A stretch of DNA of 64,000 bases from Rhodoferax sp. (lineage in GTDB: Bacteria; Pseudomonadota; Gammaproteobacteria; Burkholderiales; Burkholderiaceae_C): assembly GCF_018063565.1 (NCBI RefSeq), contig NZ_JAGPBB010000009.1, forward strand, positions 1 through 64,000. The letters run 5' to 3'. The position numbers and the translations under genes are program-made. The notes under the pieces were generated by a model. It saw only the letters and a program-made list of their open reading frames with translations, searched no databases and had not been told where the DNA came from. Below, in pieces: positions 55,819 to 64,000 of this stretch (position 1 is the stretch's first letter; each line of letters starts with the position of its first letter).

Positions 55819-57212
55819 GTCGGCCTGCGCTACGCACACTGAGTCTGCGTCAGCTGCTGTTGCTGCTGCTGGTGCCAGGATTGCTGCTGCTGGTGATGGC
55901 CGAGGTATGGCAAACCTGGCGCACCGCAGTGGATGCAGCGAACTCGGCTTACGACCGCTCCCTGCTCGGCGCCATCAAGGCGATTGACGCCAATATCTCG
56001 ACCGACAGCGGTGGTTTGGCAGTGGAGCTGCCGTACCGGATGCTCGAGTTTTTTGAACTGACAGCCAGCGGGCATGTGTACTTTCGGGTCGGCACCGAAA
56101 ACGGTCTGGTTGAAATTGGCAATGCTGACTTGCCGTCGCCACCTGCGGTGCTGGTAACCGGCCAGGCGCTGTTCAGCGATGCCGTGTATTTTGACGAGCC
56201 GATTCGCGTTGGTGCATATGCCCGCGTGCTGGATCAACCGTTGGGCGGACAGACCGTTGGTCAGCGCCTGATCATTCAGGTGGCTGAGACGCTAGAGTCG
56301 CGCCAAGCGTTCACCCGTGCGCTGGTGCTGCAGTCGCTGGCGCGTGATGTGTTGCTGTTGTCGATCGCCATTGGGTTGGTGGTGCTCGCGGTGGGGTGGG
56401 CACTGCGCCCGCTGGAGCGTCTTCGCGGTGAGTTGCAGGCACGCGCGGTGCAGGATCTGCGCCCGATTGACACGGCAGGTATTCCAGCCGATGTGCGACC
56501 CCTGGTTGAGGCCATTAACTTTCATGTTGAACGCAGTCGACAACATATGGAGGCGCGCCAGCGCTTTGTCGACGATGCATCACACCAGTTGCGCACCCCC
56601 TTGACAACCCTGGCAACACAGGTGGGTTTTGCACTGCGCGAGGTGGACCCGGCACAGCAGCGAGAGGCCATGACCGCCATCAAGGCCCAACTTGACGAGA
56701 CCGTACGCCAAACTAACCAGATGCTGTCTTTGGCTCGTGTGGACAGTGCGAGTGTGGCTTTGGAAACACTGGACGTGACGCCGCTGACTGAGCAGGTGAC
56801 GCGTGAATGGTGGTCAGAGGCGCGCGCACATGGCATCGACCTTGGTCTTGAGCCCATCGATGGGGGCTTGTCGCTGTCGGTGCATCCAGGTTTGCTGAAA
56901 GAGGCATTGTCCAATTTGCTGCACAACGCGATCCGCTATACGCCTGCCGGTGGACAAGTCACCGTCAAACTCGGTCGCAGCGAGCAGCATGGATGGATCG
57001 CGGTGTCCGATACCGGCCCCGGCATGCCGCCCGAAGAGCTGGCGCGTGCGGGTGATCGATTTTTTCGCGGTAGTCAGGTCGTGCAACCTGGGTCTGGTCT
57101 GGGCTTGGCGATTGTGCGCTCGGTCAGCGAACGCATGGGTGGGCAGCTCGCGATCTGCTGTGGTCCGCAGGGGAGTGGGCTGGTCGCCACGATCCGGTTG
57201 CCATTGCCGTAG
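55815..57212 (+). CDS. tctE: Sensor histidine kinase TctE
   Basis: 465 residues, GTG start at 55815. Two membrane segments (about 12-32 and 172-194) flank a periplasmic domain of the 2CSK_N type (TDSGGLAVELPYRMLEFFEL). The H-box is DDASHQLRTPLTTL, the N-box LSNLLHNAIRYTPAGG and the G-box GSGLGLAIVRSVSERM. It is expected to sense a tricarboxylate and phosphorylate TctD. Confidence 0.9.
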   Translation: MSRPALRTLSLRQLLLLLLVPGLLLLVMAEVWQTWRTAVDAANSAYDRSLLGAIKAIDANISTDSGGLAVELPYRMLEFFELTASGHVYFRVGTENGLVEIGNADLPSPPAVLVTGQALFSDAVYFDEPIRVGAYARVLDQPLGGQTVGQRLIIQVAETLESRQAFTRALVLQSLARDVLLLSIAIGLVVLAVGWALRPLERLRGELQARAVQDLRPIDTAGIPADVRPLVEAINFHVERSRQHMEARQRFVDDASHQLRTPLTTLATQVGFALREVDPAQQREAMTAIKAQLDETVRQTNQMLSLARVDSASVALETLDVTPLTEQVTREWWSEARAHGIDLGLEPIDGGLSLSVHPGLLKEALSNLLHNAIRYTPAGGQVTVKLGRSEQHGWIAVSDTGPGMPPEELARAGDRFFRGSQVVQPGSGLGLAIVRSVSERMGGQLAICCGPQGSGLVATIRLPLP

Positions 57213-57360
57213 CTGACCTTGCAGGTGCGGGTTTTCCCTTGTATTTTTGCCGTTTCTCTGAAAGGCGATCGAAAGCCTGCGCTCGATACATTGCGCTTAC
57301 TGCTGGCGGGTCTGTATGCCCATGACGCAGGAGAATGACCCTCAAACCTCTGGAGACCTC

Positions 57361-58347
57361 ATGAAATTTGCCGTCAAGAAAACCCTTTGTTCCATCGCGT
57401 TGACGTGTATGTCCATCGCCGCCCAGGCTGGACCGCTCGACAAAACCGAATGTATTGCCGCCGCCAAACCGGGAGGGGGCTTCGATCTGACCTGCAAACT
57501 GGCGCAATCGGCGCTGCTCGAAGGCAAACACATCACCGATCCGATGCGCATCACCTACATGCCCGGTGGCATTGGCGCCGTGGCCTACAACACCATCATT
57601 GCGCAACGCCCGGCGGAAGCCAACACCATTGTGGCTTACTCAGGAGGCTCGCTGCTGAATATTGCCCAAGGCAAGTTTGGTCGTTACAGCGAGAACGATG
57701 TGCGTTGGGTATCGGCGGTGGGCAGCGACTTTGGCGCGGTGATCGTGGCAGAAAATTCGCCATTCAAGACGCTCAAAGACCTGATTGCCGCCGTCAAGGC
57801 CGACCCCACCAAGGTGGTGTTTGGTGCAGGGGGCTCGATTGGCAGCCAGGACTGGATGAAAGCGGCGCTCACCGCACGTGCGGCGGGACTGAATCCCAAG
57901 TCGATGCGCTTTGTGGCGTTTGAAGGCGGCGGCGAAGCCATCACCGCGCTGCAGGGCGGCCATGTGCAGGTGTACTCAGGTGACGCCTCCGAGGCTGAAG
58001 AGCAGATCAAGGGAGGCGCCAAGATCCGCTTGCTGGCCGTCATGTCCGACAAGCGTCTGGAGGGCCCATTGGCCAGCGTGCCAACCGCCAAAGAACAAGG
58101 CATGGATGTGGAGTGGCCGATTGTTCGCGGCTTCTACGTGGGGCCCAAAGTGAGCGATGCCGACTACAAGGTCTGGGTGGACACCTTCAACAAGATGATG
58201 GCAACGCCCGAATTCAACAAGCTGCGTGGTGAGCGCGGTTTATTCAAATTTGCGCTGACTGGAACCGAACTGGACGCCTACATCAAGAAGCAGGTCAATG
58301 CCTACCGCGGTATGGCTGCCGATTTTGGCCTCAACGTTGCCAAGTAA
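57361..58347 (+). CDS. tctC: Tripartite tricarboxylate transporter binding protein TctC (Bug family)
   Basis: 328 residues from the ATG at 57361, preceded by TGGAGACCTC. A signal peptide ends near AQA (residue 22). Bug-family segments are CIAAAKPGGGFDLTCKLAQS, RITYMPGGIGAVAYNTIIAQ and GAGGSIGSQDWMKAAL. It captures citrate-like acids in the periplasm. It is 148 bp after tctE, probably with its own promoter. Confidence 0.9.
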   Translation: MKFAVKKTLCSIALTCMSIAAQAGPLDKTECIAAAKPGGGFDLTCKLAQSALLEGKHITDPMRITYMPGGIGAVAYNTIIAQRPAEANTIVAYSGGSLLNIAQGKFGRYSENDVRWVSAVGSDFGAVIVAENSPFKTLKDLIAAVKADPTKVVFGAGGSIGSQDWMKAALTARAAGLNPKSMRFVAFEGGGEAITALQGGHVQVYSGDASEAEEQIKGGAKIRLLAVMSDKRLEGPLASVPTAKEQGMDVEWPIVRGFYVGPKVSDADYKVWVDTFNKMMATPEFNKLRGERGLFKFALTGTELDAYIKKQVNAYRGMAADFGLNVAK

Positions 58348-58405
58348 TTCGGGTTGACGACTTGGCCCGCCGGGCCAGGTCTTTTTTACTTCAGGAGATT
58401 CTTCC

Positions 58406-58852
58406 ATGAGCGACCGCATTTTGGGCGCGGTGTGTATGGTCGTGGGTGCAGGCATGGCCTGGGCAGCACGCGGCTATGTGGCACCGATTTCTTACGAACC
58501 TGTGGGGCCAAGTTCGTTTCCCCTGTTGATGGCAGGCTTGTTGGCTACCGCCGGGGCATGGCTGGTGGTGCGGCCCGGGCCGCATCAATTTGCCATGCCG
58601 CGCAGTCATCTCTTGCCGTTCGGCCTGTCGGTGGCCGCTGTGTTCACCTATGCGGGTCTGTTTCAGTTGCTTGGTTTCACCCTGGCCACCACCGTGATGG
58701 CCTTGCCCGTGGGTATGGCTTTTGGCGGTGGCTGGAAGAAGTCGTTGGCTGGTGGTGTTGGGCTGGGGTTGGTGCTGTACCTGTTGTTTGACAAATTGCT
58801 CGACGTCGTACTGCCCACAGGTGTGCTGTCGTTCATTTTTGGAGGCCGCTGA
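58406..58852 (+). CDS. tctB: Tripartite tricarboxylate transporter small membrane subunit TctB
   Basis: 148 residues with four predicted membrane helices (DUF1468 type), including FGLSVAAVFTYAGLFQLLGF. It is the small permease component paired with TctA, overlapping its start by one base. Confidence 0.88.
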   Translation: MSDRILGAVCMVVGAGMAWAARGYVAPISYEPVGPSSFPLLMAGLLATAGAWLVVRPGPHQFAMPRSHLLPFGLSVAAVFTYAGLFQLLGFTLATTVMALPVGMAFGGGWKKSLAGGVGLGLVLYLLFDKLLDVVLPTGVLSFIFGGR

Positions 58853-60354
58853 TGGATACATTGCAATACTTGCTGGGCGGCTTTGGTGTTGCCCTGACAC
58901 CCACCAATCTGATGGTGGCGGCCATTGGTGCCTTTATTGGCACCATGGTGGGCATGTTGCCCGGGTTGGGTCCGATCAACGGTGTGGCTATATTGATGCC
59001 ACTGGCGTTTGCCTTGCATCTGCCGCCGGAAACGGCTTTGATTCTGCTCGCCGCGGTATACATGGGCTGCGAATATGGCGGACGCATTTCTTCCATTTTG
59101 CTCAATGTGCCCGGTGACGCCGGGGCCATCATGACCGCTCTGGATGGGTACCCCATGGCCAAGAAAGGCATGGCGGGCGTGGCGTTGTCGATTTCGGCCT
59201 GGAGTTCATTCGTCGGGTCGCTGGTCGCCACGATCGGCATCGTGCTGTTTGCACCCCTGCTGGCGCGCTGGGCACTGGCGTTTGGACCGGCCGAGTACTT
59301 TGCGCTGATGTGTTTTGCTTTTGCCTGTATCACCGGGCTGATGGGAGACGCGCCCATGAAGGCGCTGCTGGCGGCCATCATTGGACTGTCGTTGTCGACC
59401 ATCGGGCTGGACTCCAACTCAGGTGTCTACCGCTTTACCGGTGATAACCTGCATTTGTCGGACGGCATTCAGTTCATTGTGGTGGTGATTGGCGTGTTTT
59501 CGATCAGCGAGATTTTGCTGATGCTGGAGATGCATCACAGCAGCGATGGCATGCTCAAGCTCACCGGACGATCGCTGTTCAACTTCAAGGAAATGATGCT
59601 GACCCGCTGGACTATTCTGCGCTCGGCTGTGTTGGGGTTCGTGGTGGGCGTGTTGCCCGGTGCGGGCGCCACCATTGCCAGCGCCATGGCGTATTCCACC
59701 GAAAAGCGCATGGCCGGTGCCGGTGGTACGTTTGGCGAAGGCGACATCCGTGGTGTGGCGGCGCCGGAAGCAGCCAACAATGCCTCGGCAGCGGGTTCGT
59801 TTGTGCCGATGCTGACATTGGGGGTGCCGGGCTCTGGGACCACGGCGGTGATGGTGGGCGCGCTGTCGCTCTACAACATCACGCCTGGCCCGGCACTATT
59901 TTCGCAAAACCCGACACTGGTATGGGGCTTGATCGCCTCGATGTTTGTTGCCAATGTACTGTTACTGGTGATCAATATCCCGATGGTGAGGGTGTTCACC
60001 AGTGTGTTGCGCTTGCCCAACTGGGCCTTGGTGCCGGGCATTCTGGCTGTCAGCGCGGTGGGGGTCTACTCAGTGCATGCGACCACCTTCGACCTCATGC
60101 TGATGTCGACCTTTGGCGTGGTGGGTTTTCTGCTGCGCAAACAAGGCGTGCCCATGGCTCCGCTGATTCTGGGCTTCGTGTTGGGTGACATGATGGAGCA
60201 GAACCTGCGGCGCGCCCTGTCTATCACCAACGGTGAACTTGGCATTCTGATCGAGAGCCCGATCTGCAAAGGTCTGTGGTTGGGTGCGGTGCTCATGGTG
60301 GTGGTTCCACCTGTCATGAGAATGCTGTCCCAGCGCAAGCCTGTCATGGGTTGA
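58852..60354 (+). CDS. tctA: Tripartite tricarboxylate transporter large membrane subunit TctA
   Basis: 500 residues, about 11-12 helices. Family signatures are [39 protein letters not shown] and, in the second repeat, [20 protein letters not shown] with [18 protein letters not shown]. It is the main translocation subunit for tricarboxylates, driven by an ion gradient. A terminator follows. Confidence 0.95.
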   Translation: MDTLQYLLGGFGVALTPTNLMVAAIGAFIGTMVGMLPGLGPINGVAILMPLAFALHLPPETALILLAAVYMGCEYGGRISSILLNVPGDAGAIMTALDGYPMAKKGMAGVALSISAWSSFVGSLVATIGIVLFAPLLARWALAFGPAEYFALMCFAFACITGLMGDAPMKALLAAIIGLSLSTIGLDSNSGVYRFTGDNLHLSDGIQFIVVVIGVFSISEILLMLEMHHSSDGMLKLTGRSLFNFKEMMLTRWTILRSAVLGFVVGVLPGAGATIASAMAYSTEKRMAGAGGTFGEGDIRGVAAPEAANNASAAGSFVPMLTLGVPGSGTTAVMVGALSLYNITPGPALFSQNPTLVWGLIASMFVANVLLLVINIPMVRVFTSVLRLPNWALVPGILAVSAVGVYSVHATTFDLMLMSTFGVVGFLLRKQGVPMAPLILGFVLGDMMEQNLRRALSITNGELGILIESPICKGLWLGAVLMVVVPPVMRMLSQRKPVMG

Positions 60355-60393
60355 TTGCTATAAAAAAGTGGCGATACAGCGCCATGACCGATA

Positions 60394-60427
60394 CGCCGCC
60401 GGAGCGCTGCACCGGCGGCGCTTTATT
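60394..60427 (+). terminator. Intrinsic terminator after tctA
   Basis: CGCCGCCGG and CCGGCGGCG form a perfect 9-bp stem around a nine-base loop, followed by CTTTATT. A smaller TGGCG/CGCCA hairpin precedes it at 60369-60384. Confidence 0.75.
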
Positions 60428-60431
60428 GCTG

Positions 60432-61397
60432 TCAAACCGGTCCGTCGCAAAAAAAGTTCACCGGCAAACCGGGCACTTCCACCCGCATTGAGAGCACGGA
60501 GCCCGACAACGGAAAAGCGGTCAGCTCGGCGGCGCTGCGGTGGTGTCGGGCGCTGGTGAGGTACAGCGTCTTGAGGTCTTCACCACCAAAACACACCATG
60601 GTGGGGCATTGCATGGGCACCGGTATTTCGGCCAGCACGCCACCGTCGGGGGCGAACTGACAGACGCGCCGTCCGTCAAACATGGCGACCCAGTAATTGC
60701 CCTGGGCGTCTACGGCCGCGCCATCGGGGCGACCCCGGTAAAAACCGTTTTCGGGGTCATCCGGGTCGTTTTCCCATCCTTCAAGTTTTGGCCGGATGCT
60801 GGCGAAAACGCTTCGGTTGCTCAGCGTATTGGATGGCAGGTCATAGTCCCAGGACCAGATGGTGTGGCTGGGGGTATCGCTCCAGTAAAAGGTGCGATTG
60901 TCCGGACTGAAGGCCAGGCCATTGGCGGTGCTGGCGGGCTGCGCCTTCGGGTCGAGTACACACTGGAGCTGTACCGCACCGCTGCGTGCGTCGACGCAAT
61001 AGAGGGCGGCATTGGCCTCGGTGCGGGTTTCGTCAATCGTGCCAACCCAGAAGCGACCCAGGGCATCACATTTACCATCGTTGCTGCGGTGGTAAGTCGG
61101 GTTGTAGGGCAGCAGGGTCAACAACTCAAGTGACCCACCCCATCGTTTGGCACGGTAAACGCCGTCGCGAAGGGCAATCACCAGCCCGCCATCTCTGGCC
61201 GGTGCCATGCACCCCGGCTCGCTGGGCATGGCCCAGGACTCCACCGTACGCATATAAATGTTGGCTCGCAGGATTTGTTTGCCTGAAATATCGACCCAGT
61301 ACAACATCTGTTCCTGCGGGTGCCAGAACGGTGATTCGCCCAGCGCATAGGTGTCAGAGGTGACGGGTTGCCAGGGGGACGGATTAGGAGTGATCAT
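60432..61397 (-). CDS. SMP-30/gluconolactonase/regucalcin family protein
   Basis: 321 residues, six-bladed beta-propeller. Metal ligands are expected from Glu in YALGESPFWHPQ, Asn in TANGLAFSPDNRTFYWSD and Asp in GRPDGAAVDAQGNYWVAMFD. Members hydrolyse sugar lactones; which one is acted on here is not evident, and no sugar dehydrogenase lies beside it. It converges with tctA. Confidence 0.88.
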   Translation of the reverse strand: MITPNPSPWQPVTSDTYALGESPFWHPQEQMLYWVDISGKQILRANIYMRTVESWAMPSEPGCMAPARDGGLVIALRDGVYRAKRWGGSLELLTLLPYNPTYHRSNDGKCDALGRFWVGTIDETRTEANAALYCVDARSGAVQLQCVLDPKAQPASTANGLAFSPDNRTFYWSDTPSHTIWSWDYDLPSNTLSNRSVFASIRPKLEGWENDPDDPENGFYRGRPDGAAVDAQGNYWVAMFDGRRVCQFAPDGGVLAEIPVPMQCPTMVCFGGEDLKTLYLTSARHHRSAAELTAFPLSGSVLSMRVEVPGLPVNFFCDGPV

Positions 61398-61450
61398 CGA
61401 ACAGACTCATAGAAAGTGGAAACAGGCAGATTTTGCTCCTCTGCGTGAAT

Positions 61451-61487
61451 AAAAAAAACCCACCGGGGCTTGCGGCCACGGTGGGTT
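61451..61487 (-). terminator. Intrinsic terminator of glnK-amtB
   Basis: Read on the minus strand, AACCCACCG and CGGTGGGTT pair perfectly (9 bp) around 13 bases, followed by eight T. It lies about 105 bp past the amtB stop in the 196 bp gap before the SMP-30 gene. Confidence 0.88.
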
Positions 61488-61593
61488 AACTCTCAAGGAA
61501 ACAACTTCAGGAGACCAACACAACGAAAAAACGATAACAAATCCTTTGACTTGCGTCGTACCTGGCGGCATTGGCCCGGTACGACGCAGGGGC

Positions 61594-63144
61594 TTAACGG
61601 CCGTAAGCCGATTCGCCGTGGGACGAAATGTCCAGACCTTCGCGTTCCTGCTCTTCGGTGGCACGCAGGCCGATGGTCAAGTCGACAATTTTGTAGGCCA
61701 CCACCGACACCACACCCGACCAGATCACGGTGATCAGAACCGCCTTGGTTTGCACCCAAACCTGCGACGCGATCGAGTAGTCAGCGGCGCTCACCATCGA
61801 CGCTGTGACCCAGTCGGCCACATAACCTGGGCCGCCGAGGGCCGGGCTGTTGAACACACCGGTCAGGATGGCGCCCAGAATACCGCACACACCATGCACA
61901 CCAAACACGTCGAGCGAGTCGTCAGCACCGAGCAGTTTCTTCAGGCCATTCACGCCCCACAAACCCGCAAAGCCCGCCAGGAAGCCGATCACCAGTGCAC
62001 CACCGATACCGACGTTACCGGCAGCCGGAGTGATCGCCACCAGGCCCGCCACACAACCCGAAGCCGCACCCAGCATGGAAGCCTTGCCACGCATCAGCGC
62101 TTCGCCGACACACCAGGCCAGCACGGCAGCAGCCGTGGCACCAAAAGTGTTGATGAACGCCAGTGCCGCGAAACCATTGGCTTCAAGGGCCGAGCCGGCG
62201 TTGAAACCAAACCAGCCCACCCACAGCAGCGAGGCACCCACCATCGTCAGCGTCAGACTGTGAGGAGCCATCGACTCCTTGCCGTAACCAATACGCTTGC
62301 CCACCATGTAGGCACCCACCAGGCCGGCCACCGCAGCATTGATGTGCACCACCGTACCACCGGCAAAGTCCAGCGCGCCAGACTGCCAGATGTAACCTGC
62401 CTTGGCATTCATGGCGTCGACCACGTCTTTGGCAGCGTAAGCGTCCGGACCCATCCAGAACCAGACCATGTGGGCAATCGGGGCGTAGCTGAAGGTGAAC
62501 CACAGCACCATGAACATCAGCACCGCGCCGAACTTCATGCGCTCAGCGAAAGCACCCACAATCAGCGTCCCGGTGATGCCGGCAAAGGTGGCCTGGAAGG
62601 CAGCAAAAACAATCTCGGGAATATAAACACCCTTGCTGAAAGTGGCGGCGTTGGCAAAGCTGCCCGCAGCGTTGTCCCACACCCCGGCCATGAAAAGCCT
62701 ATCGAAGCCGCCAAAGAACGCACCGCCCTCGGTGAATGCCAGGCTGTAGCCGTAGATAAACCAGAGCACCACGATCAGTGAAAAGGTCACCATGACCTGC
62801 ATCAACACCGAAAGCATGTTCTTGGAACGTACCAGGCCGCCATAAAACAGCGCCAGACCGGGTACCGTCATCAGGATGACCAGCAGCGTCGAGACCATCA
62901 TCCAGGCGGTGTCGCCCTTGTTGGGAACGGGTACAGGTGCCGCCGCTGCGGCGGCCGGTGCTGCTTCGCTGGCGGTGGCGGCAGCGGGTGCCGCTGCCAC
63001 GGCCGGTTGCGCTTCGGCGCTGGCGGGCGCAGCGACTGCGGCAGCGACGGGTTCGGAGGCCGCGGCTGCGGTCTGTGCGATGGATGCGGTGCTGCCGAGC
63101 AGCAGGCTGATGCCCAGCGCGAGGGATGCAAGTAGTTTTTTCAT
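61594..63144 (-). CDS. amtB: Ammonium transporter AmtB
   Basis: 516 residues, longer than the usual 400-430. A signal peptide (to about Ala24) is followed by a 50-residue Ala/Pro/Glu linker before the first core helix (MMVSTLLVILMTVPGLALFY). The twin pore histidines lie in VVHINAAVAGL and VFGVHGVCG. It conducts ammonia/ammonium and is blocked by GlnK, whose gene precedes it by 44 bp. The low-complexity periplasmic linker is the odd feature. Confidence 0.95.
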   Translation of the reverse strand: MKKLLASLALGISLLLGSTASIAQTAAAASEPVAAAVAAPASAEAQPAVAAAPAAATASEAAPAAAAAAPVPVPNKGDTAWMMVSTLLVILMTVPGLALFYGGLVRSKNMLSVLMQVMVTFSLIVVLWFIYGYSLAFTEGGAFFGGFDRLFMAGVWDNAAGSFANAATFSKGVYIPEIVFAAFQATFAGITGTLIVGAFAERMKFGAVLMFMVLWFTFSYAPIAHMVWFWMGPDAYAAKDVVDAMNAKAGYIWQSGALDFAGGTVVHINAAVAGLVGAYMVGKRIGYGKESMAPHSLTLTMVGASLLWVGWFGFNAGSALEANGFAALAFINTFGATAAAVLAWCVGEALMRGKASMLGAASGCVAGLVAITPAAGNVGIGGALVIGFLAGFAGLWGVNGLKKLLGADDSLDVFGVHGVCGILGAILTGVFNSPALGGPGYVADWVTASMVSAADYSIASQVWVQTKAVLITVIWSGVVSVVAYKIVDLTIGLRATEEQEREGLDISSHGESAYGR

Positions 63145-63188
63145 GAAGATTCCAATCAGTGAAGGTCAGCCAAGGGGCTTGCTGTGAT

Positions 63189-63764
<576 letters not shown>

Positions 63765-63780
63765 TTAGCGAGGAGGCGGT

Positions 63781-64000
63781 ATGAGTTTGTCTTTGGTGCA
63801 GAGTCGTGCACTGTTGGGGCTGGCAGCCGCGGCCGTGACGGTAGAGGTTCATCTGGCCAATGGTCTGCCCAGTTTTGCCTTGGTCGGTTTGGCCGATATC
63901 GAGGTGAAAGAGGCGCGAGAGCGCGTGCGCTCGGCCATCCAGAACAGTGGACTGGAGTTTCCGAACAACAAGCGAATCATTGTCAACCTGGCCCCGGCCG
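63781..64000 (+). CDS. comM: Mg-chelatase-like AAA+ protein ComM/YifB, N-terminal part
   Basis: The gene runs off the right edge after 73 codons. MSLSLVQSRALLGLAAAAVT, then VEVHLANGLPSFALVGLADI, then EVKEARERVRSAIQNSGLEF form the Lon-like N-terminal domain of the YifB/ComM family; the ATPase domain lies outside. GAGGAGG precedes ATG. ComM is a hexameric branch-migration helicase that helps integrate incoming DNA during natural transformation. It shares its upstream region with glnK and has a LexA box 70 bp before the start. Confidence 0.9.
   Translation, partial: MSLSLVQSRALLGLAAAAVTVEVHLANGLPSFALVGLADIEVKEARERVRSAIQNSGLEFPNNKRIIVNLAPA

Noticed and set aside
61546..62781. 411-codon + strand frame opposite amtB
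   Set aside because: Antisense shadow, Thr/His/Arg-rich; no ribosome site or family resemblance.

Overview
The window reads as chromosome of a betaproteobacterium of the order Burkholderiales, most likely Comamonadaceae close to Rhodoferax/Polaromonas. This is inferred, not searched. The basis is the high-GC coding style, an OxyR with Cys199/Cys208, a Bug/TctC-type tricarboxylate uptake system, the ilvE-zinc finger-waaF and alr-HD protein-radA gene strings, DUF2007 and AbrB-family proteins, and degenerate AT-flanked palindromic repeats of a kind I associate with that family. Genes are dense, no gap exceeds 300 bp, and I see no CRISPR array, prophage, rRNA or intact insertion sequence.

Layout. 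1-6.5 kb: the end of a thiolase/lipid-transfer protein, an acyl-CoA dehydrogenase, an antitoxin remnant, oxyR with a DyP peroxidase, ubiA and proC. 6.6-16.8 kb: a complete glycerol locus, with glpK and glpR on the minus strand and, divergently, an ABC importer glpSTPQUV followed by glpD. 16.8-26.0 kb: the spc and alpha ribosomal operons (rplN to rplQ, with secY, infA, rpmJ and rpoA) under their own promoter, closed by an initiator tRNA. 26.1-37.5 kb: an AmpG-like permease, a two-component system, a candidate small RNA, waaF-zinc finger-ilvE, and a minus-strand run of transposase-derived protein, QseB/QseC-like system and flavocytochrome c sulfide dehydrogenase. 37.5-43.8 kb: radA, an HD-like protein, alr, lplT, a GNAT enzyme and a glutathione peroxidase. 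43.8-57.2 kb: three further two-component systems, aroG, a small secreted-protein cluster with a DUF2202 lipoprotein, glcF-glcE and an AbrB-family membrane protein. 57.3-64 kb: tctCBA, an SMP-30 protein, amtB-glnK and the start of comM.

How parts fit. Glycerol enters through GlpSTPQUV, is phosphorylated by GlpK and oxidised by GlpD into the quinone pool, with GlpR as likely repressor. TctDE probably controls tctCBA. glnK-amtB has a good sigma-54 promoter and an upstream NtrC-type site. The same intergenic region carries a near-consensus LexA box in front of comM. A shared GATTA...GCTTA motif lies before the transposase-derived gene and before fccA, suggesting that the QseB-like regulator controls that whole block.

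The most unusual items are the SOS box before comM, repeat-like segments that have become in-frame coding sequence in ubiA and glcE, a transposase-derived protein lacking DDE residues and overlapping a response regulator gene, and a candidate activator-dependent small RNA at 29.7 kb.
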